Positions 59,884 to 64,000 of a stretch of 64,000 bases of DNA are shown piece after piece; position 1 is the first letter of the stretch; the number at the start of each line of letters is the position of its first letter. Source of the stretch: Rhizobium lentis (GTDB lineage: Bacteria; Pseudomonadota; Alphaproteobacteria; Rhizobiales; Rhizobiaceae); assembly GCF_017352135.1 (NCBI RefSeq), contig NZ_CP071454.1, positions 3,683,001 through 3,747,000 of the forward strand, written 5' to 3'. A program made the position numbers and the translations under genes. Below the pieces are notes generated by a model. The model was not told the DNA's origin. It saw only the letters and a list, made by a program, of their open reading frames with translations, and searched no databases.

Positions 59884-60201
59884 ATGACAAATAGCAATGA
59901 TCTCCAAGAGACGAGCGGCATCGAGAAGCGCAGGGAGCGGGCAGGGCGCTTCGGTATCGATCACGCAAGCCACAGGCTCATGCTCGGCTCCTTCAGCATT
60001 GGCATGCCGCGCTCACGCATCGCCAGGATGGCAATCGGCATGGCCCTCATTGTCTGCGGGGTGCTGGGCTTCCTGCCGATCCTGGGTTTCTGGATGCTGC
60101 CGCTCGGCCTCCTGGTGCTCTCGCATGACCTCTCCATAGCGCGCAGGCTTCGGCGTCGGCTGGCAGTCTGGTGGCACAGGCGGCGAACGCCTGCCGAGTG
60201 A
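59884..60201 (+). CDS. Small inner-membrane protein
   Basis: 105 residues from ATG 59884. After a charged 45-residue head, one or two hydrophobic helices follow (MAIGMALIVCGVLGFLPILG; FWMLPLGLLVLSHD), then a strongly basic tail (ARRLRRRLAVWWHRRR). The P-x-x-G-x-W-x-x-P-L-G-L pattern resembles small PGPGW-type transmembrane proteins, though the match is loose. Function unknown. Confidence 0.6.
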   Translation: MTNSNDLQETSGIEKRRERAGRFGIDHASHRLMLGSFSIGMPRSRIARMAIGMALIVCGVLGFLPILGFWMLPLGLLVLSHDLSIARRLRRRLAVWWHRRRTPAE

Positions 60202-60300
60202 TGGCGGTTGTCCGAAGACGCTCCTGTTGGAACAGTGGATCGCTTTTCGCATTCGTGGTTTATCGAGCGTGAACCGAGCGGCGTTGGTCCGGGTGAGGAG

Positions 60301-60585
60301 ATGAAGATATTTTTCATGGCTGTCCTGTCCGTCACGGCGATTCTATCAGGCACGTCCGCCGAGGCCCAAGCCGTCGACAGCCGTGGTTTTGACGCCAGCG
60401 GCAACTGCCGCCGTCCCGAAGGCTGCGTGATCGATCAAGGGCCAGGCGGCTATAACGGGCCTCGCAACTATCGCAATTTTAACGGCCGCAACGAACGTGA
60501 CGGCGACAACGACCGTGGCCGGGACGAGCGCCGCTACCGCTCGCAGAACAGGACCGCGCTTGAGACGGTCAGCACCCTTGCCTGA
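60301..60585 (+). CDS. Secreted Arg/Asn/Gly-rich small protein
   Basis: 94 residues from ATG 60301. MKIFFMAVLSVTAILSGTSA ending AEAQ is a signal peptide. The mature region has a cysteine pair (GNCRRPEGCVID) followed by a low-complexity, charged stretch (NGRNERDGDNDRGRDERRYR). GGTGAGGAG abuts the start codon. It converges with the KTSC gene. Unknown function. Confidence 0.6.
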   Translation: MKIFFMAVLSVTAILSGTSAEAQAVDSRGFDASGNCRRPEGCVIDQGPGGYNGPRNYRNFNGRNERDGDNDRGRDERRYRSQNRTALETVSTLA

Positions 60586-60638
60586 TCACGCCGTGCCCGT
60601 TGTCCGGCTCGAGCCCGCATCTATCCGGGTGAATGCGG

Positions 60639-60977
60639 CTATTTCGATCTCAGTTCGCTTTCCTCGAAAATCCTGCCATGGTCCCGATCGAGGTCGGTTG
60701 CCATTAACAGGCTGCAGGCGGCAAGCAGCAGAACGAGCTTCAGGCCGTGAGATACGATCGAGGCAGGCTGCCGACGGGCCGATGAGACGCGCGATGGCGC
60801 GATATAGTACGTGTAATAGAAGTGGGGATCGTTGGTTTCGAGGAGGTTCTGATAGACATGCGGCGGAATGTTCGCATGCCTCACCGGTGCGGAACCGGCG
60901 AACTTTACGTAGAGATCCCGGGTTTCGGCATCATATGCCGCACGTCCTTGCCTTGACTTGAGGGCAGCCCATTCCAT
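60639..60977 (-). CDS. KTSC-domain protein with C-terminal membrane segment
   Basis: 112 residues from ATG 60977, chosen for a well-spaced GGAG (five bases). The KTSC domain is seen in AALKSRQGRAAYDAETRDLY, then VKFAGSAPVRHANIPPHVYQ and FYYTYYIAP, a small fold found alone or attached to lysyl-tRNA synthetase-like and phage proteins. A hydrophobic segment LKLVLLLAACSLLMA follows. A longer frame from 61121 is less likely, as it overlaps the preceding gene. Confidence 0.65.
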   Translation of the reverse strand: MEWAALKSRQGRAAYDAETRDLYVKFAGSAPVRHANIPPHVYQNLLETNDPHFYYTYYIAPSRVSSARRQPASIVSHGLKLVLLLAACSLLMATDLDRDHGRIFEESELRSK

Positions 60978-61087
60978 CGCAGCTCCTATACCCTCCCACG
61001 GCGGTAAGATGGCGGCCAGGTGCTCGAAGTCAAGTTGAGAATTGGTCAATGCTGCCGGCGGCTCCTGGACGTCCGCAGAACAGAAAT

Positions 61088-61351
61088 TCACCAGGATCTG
61101 CCGGTGTCGAAATCGTCGCACTCTTCCTCAGTCATCTGGCGGTGAACAAACTTGCCCTCGACGACCTTACGCATCACGTGGCCCGTGATCGGCATCTTCG
61201 TGTTGATGTCAGTGACAGGTTCAGTAACCAGGGCATAGCCCCATTCGTCTTCTTTGCCTCCGTTCAAATAGATCATCGAGATCCGTTTGAGCGCGGCAAG
61301 CAGTGAAAGGAAGATGTCTTTGGCGGTCCCGCCGAATGTCTCGTCGTGCAT
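61088..61351 (-). CDS. Hypothetical protein, 87 aa
   Basis: MHDETFGGTAKDIFLSLLAA with KRISMIYLNGGKEDEWGYAL and an acidic end EEECDDFDTG. No signal peptide or known motif. It is the only reasonable frame in 61088-61351. It precedes the KTSC gene on the same strand by about 110 bp and might be co-transcribed with it. Confidence 0.5.
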   Translation of the reverse strand: MHDETFGGTAKDIFLSLLAALKRISMIYLNGGKEDEWGYALVTEPVTDINTKMPITGHVMRKVVEGKFVHRQMTEEECDDFDTGRSW

Positions 61352-61621
61352 GATTTATCCCCAGAAATCGGGGATTATCCAAATCGGTTCACATTGCAAT
61401 CCTAACTTTTTGGGTTGGATAACAAAAGGGCTGAACTTTTATTGATATTAGTTATCCATCCCCATCGTCATCTGCGCGTAGAGCCGGTTACGCAGAACTT
61501 TTCGCAACCGCTTATTGAGATGAAAAAAGGACCATATTCAGGATGAAAGGTCTTGCGCTCATTCTAGAGCTGGTCTAAATCGCGGCCACCACACGACATT
61601 TCCGATGTCGGTCACAGGTGA

Positions 61622-61695
61622 GGCCTCGTGGCGGAGTGGTGACGCAGAGGACTGCAAATCCTTGTACCCCGGTTCAATTCCGGGCGAGGCCTCCA
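61622..61695 (+). tRNA. tRNA-Cys (anticodon GCA)
   Basis: Acceptor GGCCTCG (61622-61628) pairs with CGAGGCC (61685-61691); discriminator T and encoded CCA follow (61693-61695). The anticodon loop CTGCAAA places GCA at 61654-61656. GGTTCAATTCC forms the T-arm. Confidence 0.96.
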
Positions 61696-61860
61696 ACTTC
61701 CCCACCTCTGCTAAAGAGTTGCGAAACCGCGCTAATTTTCCGACGCGGTGCTCGGTCTGTGTTACTCCATGGAATAACCTACTCGACGCCTCGTCGGTCA
61801 CGTCGGATTGCGGCGGGCTTCATGCGGGCTACGCCGGAGCGCGCTTCGCGATCGATCTTC

Positions 61861-61962
61861 TCAGGTCGCTTTGCCGTCCAGCAGCCCGCAGCATAAGATG
61901 CCGATGAGCGCTGCGAGGATAAAGAAATCGAACAGCGTGAAATATTCGAAAATCGCAGACAT
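61861..61962 (-). CDS. Small membrane protein, 33 aa
   Basis: ATG 61962 has GGGAGGAG six bases upstream. The product is MSAIFEYFTLFDFFILAALI followed by GILCCGLLDGKAT, one hydrophobic helix with a vicinal cysteine pair. The strong ribosome-binding site supports translation. No known family. Confidence 0.5.
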   Translation of the reverse strand: MSAIFEYFTLFDFFILAALIGILCCGLLDGKAT

Positions 61963-62167
61963 GGCCTGCTCCTCCCATTTCCTCCACTGCAAATCCTAAC
62001 ATGGAGGGGGGCATTCCACGCCTGAGGTGCAGCGCCTGGCCGTCCTGTGGCGCGAAAGAGGCGTCCGGCGGATTCTTTTCGCCGACCGTTGCCAAGCCTT
62101 GAAAGCGTCGGTGGCGGAGATTAAGAGACGAGGGACAGGAACCGCTTTTCAAGAGCGAGAGGACATA

Positions 62168-62830
62168 ATGGATTTCGAAGCAGCGCGCGCAAAGATGGTC
62201 GACAATCAGATTCGCACGACGGACGTTACCTCGCATTCCGTGCTGACGGCCTTTCTCACGGTGCCGCGTGAGGATTTCGTGCCGGAGAAGGCGAAGATGC
62301 TGGCCTATATCGACAACGACGTCGAGATATCGGCCGCCGCACCCGGCAAGCCGGCCCGCTTCCTGATGGAGGCTTCGCCGCTCGCCAAATTGCTGCAGCT
62401 GGCAGCAATCGGCAAAGATGATTTCGTGCTCGAAGTCGGCTGCGGCACGGGTTACACATCGGCGCTGCTGTCGATCATCGCCGGCTCGGTCATCGCGCTC
62501 GAATGCGACGAGGCGCTGGCCGCAGAAGCGAAGGCAAAACTTTCCGGCTACGGCAAGGTCGAGGTCGTCACAGGTCCGCTCGAAAAGGGCTACGCCGCCG
62601 GCGCTCCTTATGATCTGATTTTCGTCAACGGCGCAGTCGAAGAGGTTCCGGCCGCTCTTCTCGGTCAATTGCGCGACGGCGGCCGCCTGGTCACTGTCGA
62701 AGGTCATGGCAATGCCGCTCGCGCCAAAGTCTTCGTCGCCGAACGCGGCGCCATTTCGGAGAATGTCTTCTTCAATGCTTCGGTCAAGCCGCTGCCCGGT
62801 TTCGCGAAGGCACGCGAATTCGTTTTCTGA
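62168..62830 (+). CDS. pcm: Protein-L-isoaspartate O-methyltransferase
   Basis: 220 residues from ATG 62168 (AGAGGA upstream). Pcm motifs include KMVDNQIRTTDVTSHSVLTA, VPREDFVPE and the SAM-binding VLEVGCGTGYTSALL. It methylates L-isoaspartyl residues in damaged proteins with S-adenosylmethionine, starting their repair. A perfect terminator follows. The longer frame upstream lacks family similarity. Confidence 0.92.
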   Translation: MDFEAARAKMVDNQIRTTDVTSHSVLTAFLTVPREDFVPEKAKMLAYIDNDVEISAAAPGKPARFLMEASPLAKLLQLAAIGKDDFVLEVGCGTGYTSALLSIIAGSVIALECDEALAAEAKAKLSGYGKVEVVTGPLEKGYAAGAPYDLIFVNGAVEEVPAALLGQLRDGGRLVTVEGHGNAARAKVFVAERGAISENVFFNASVKPLPGFAKAREFVF

Positions 62831-62856
62831 CGCTGTTCTCCCCGGTGAATTCGAGC

Positions 62857-62883
62857 AACGGGCGCCATCGGCGCCCGTTTTTG
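62857..62883 (+). terminator. Intrinsic terminator of pcm
   Basis: A 10-bp perfect stem (AACGGGCGCC / GGCGCCCGTT, 62857-62866 with 62870-62879) with loop ATC and a T-run ending at 62882. Confidence 0.92.
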
Positions 62884-63094
62884 TCGGTGCTCTTGGAAAG
62901 CCTTCACAAACATCATTTATCCTGACGCTGTCGTCTCGGTTGCGAGCGGCAAGCATTGGGTAACAAAACTGTGCATGGCAGCATTCATTTGATTCGCGAT
63001 GATTTTTTTCACGTCTGGGGTATTCTAAGGTCATGGTGATTCGGATGAATGCTCCACACCATCCGGTCGTTGTTTTGGGATAACGGGGATAGAT

Positions 63095-63958
63095 ATGGCT
63101 CAGCCAGGTGTAGCGCGTGAACCGTCCATGGAAGAGATTCTGGCCTCCATCCGCCAGATCATCGAAAGCAATGAACCCGGCGCCGGCAAGGCAATTTCCG
63201 CATCCCTGCCGCCGGTTTACGGCGCCGACGAGGACGAAAACGGCTCCGAAATTCATCTGACGGTGGATGACACCTATGCCGGCGTGGAGTTTCCCGAACC
63301 GGCCATGCGCTCGTCCGATCCGCGGTTCGTCGCTGCCAACTCGGCCGGCACCGCCCCTGAGACAGAAGCGCCGCCCCGCGCGCTGTCGCTTGCCGATGTC
63401 GCCGCACGAGTGCGCGCCGCCTCCGAGCGCAGCGCCGTGCAGGCCGGTCAAGCCCTGCGCGAAATTCCGAGCGGCTTCCGCCAGCCAGAGCCGCAGCCGG
63501 CCGTGATGCCGGAGCCGCCGCGCACTGTAAGCCCGCAGCCGCAGCCGGCACAGCCTGTTTTTGCCGCTGCCGCGGCACCTGTTTCCCCGGCTCCGGTCCA
63601 GCAGTCGGCCGAACCGACGTTTGACGAAACACCGCAGGCCCCAGTCGCCGAGCAGGCCGCTGAAATTGCGCCGCCGGTTTCTGAGCCCGCCCGCGCGTCG
63701 ACCGAGCGTTTCCTGCCTAGCGTCGTGGACGAAGTCCAGTCGACACTCCTGTCGGAGGATGCCGGGCTGCAGATCAGCCGCTCTTTCGAAGAGCTTGCCG
63801 CCGCGATCGACGGTGCCGAGCGCCGCTCGCTGGATGAGATCGCCGAGGACATGCTGCGCCCGATGCTGCGCGAATGGCTTGATGACAATCTGCCGACGCT
63901 CGTCGAGCGGCTTGTGCGCGAAGAGATCGAGCGCGTGGCACGCGGCCCGCGCCGCTGA
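63095..63958 (+). CDS. popZ: Polar organising protein PopZ-like (DUF2497)
   Basis: 287 residues. The N-terminal helix REPSMEEILASIRQIIESNE and the C-terminal homo-oligomerisation domain (SLDEIAEDMLRPMLREWLDD then NLPTLVERLVREEIERVARG) are the DUF2497/PopZ ends. Between them is a disordered Pro/Ala/Gln-rich linker (residues about 120-210), longer than in Caulobacter PopZ. PopZ forms a polar hub that anchors the chromosome origin and polarity factors; in rhizobia it marks the growing or new pole. GGGA lies upstream of the ATG. Confidence 0.9.
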   Translation: MAQPGVAREPSMEEILASIRQIIESNEPGAGKAISASLPPVYGADEDENGSEIHLTVDDTYAGVEFPEPAMRSSDPRFVAANSAGTAPETEAPPRALSLADVAARVRAASERSAVQAGQALREIPSGFRQPEPQPAVMPEPPRTVSPQPQPAQPVFAAAAAPVSPAPVQQSAEPTFDETPQAPVAEQAAEIAPPVSEPARASTERFLPSVVDEVQSTLLSEDAGLQISRSFEELAAAIDGAERRSLDEIAEDMLRPMLREWLDDNLPTLVERLVREEIERVARGPRR

Positions 63959-64000
63959 TCGGATTGCTTTTTCTTGGAAAAGCCGCTCCGGTCTCCGGGG

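Overview
The window looks like a chromosomal segment of a Rhizobium (etli/leguminosarum-type alphaproteobacterium). The grounds are high GC, the protein repertoire (B12-dependent ribonucleotide reductase, assimilatory nas/nir genes under NasS/NasT, PopZ/DUF2497, MOFRL glycerate kinase, HlyU) and small proteins of rhizobial type. All identifications are by reading; no database search was run.

Layout. 1-5.1 kb: minus-strand nrdJ (cut by the window start) with a paired NrdR-box candidate, gpt, a universal stress protein and a CinA/MoaB-fold protein. 5.2-12.8 kb: tRNA-Leu, a 43-aa membrane protein, a VanZ-like protein, ilvA, hlyU, a diguanylate cyclase, a divergent SDR/TetR pair with a palindromic operator, and a divergent azoR/LysR pair. 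12.8-20.1 kb: a Tat-exported CpdB, a PilZ protein, a DMT exporter, an Lrp regulator divergent from alanine dehydrogenase, a DUF1203 protein and an MFS carrier. 20.3-26.2 kb: a cassette (PHA-synthase-like DUF3141 protein, pta, ackA, fabI) lying between an intact acetyltransferase gene and a truncated copy of that gene's 3' end. 26-29.3 kb: cysK-alaX-sseA-GNAT operon. 29.5-34.5 kb: an orphan ChrR-like cupin, two SDRs (one lacking the catalytic Tyr), an ECF sigma factor with a SnoaL-like tail, a secreted protein and a HAD phosphatase.

34.6-43.7 kb is a complete nitrate assimilation locus read leftward: nasT and nasS, then a sigma-54 promoter, a leader with two candidate ANTAR-recognition hairpins and a strong terminator, then nitrate transporter, nirB, nirD and nitrate reductase. 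The layout supports nitrate-responsive antitermination: NasS senses nitrate and holds NasT; freed NasT binds the leader hairpins and prevents termination.

44-52.4 kb: peroxiredoxin, lytic transglycosylase, epimerase, glycerate kinase, two convergent low-affinity-iron-permease-like genes and several very small membrane or secreted proteins, some recoverable only by reading SD sites and 4-nt overlaps.

52,546-59,708 is a 7.2-kb integrated element at the 3' end of tRNA-Asn, bounded by 21-bp direct repeats. It carries an N-terminally shortened tyrosine recombinase, a serine resolvase with repeat sites, an FRG-domain protein divergent from a helix-turn-helix protein, a Rap1a-like secreted protein and several unknowns. 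This is the most likely place for an undescribed system; the FRG/HTH module is the best candidate, but its function is inference. 59.8-64 kb returns to core genes: small membrane and secreted proteins, a KTSC-domain protein, tRNA-Cys, pcm and popZ.
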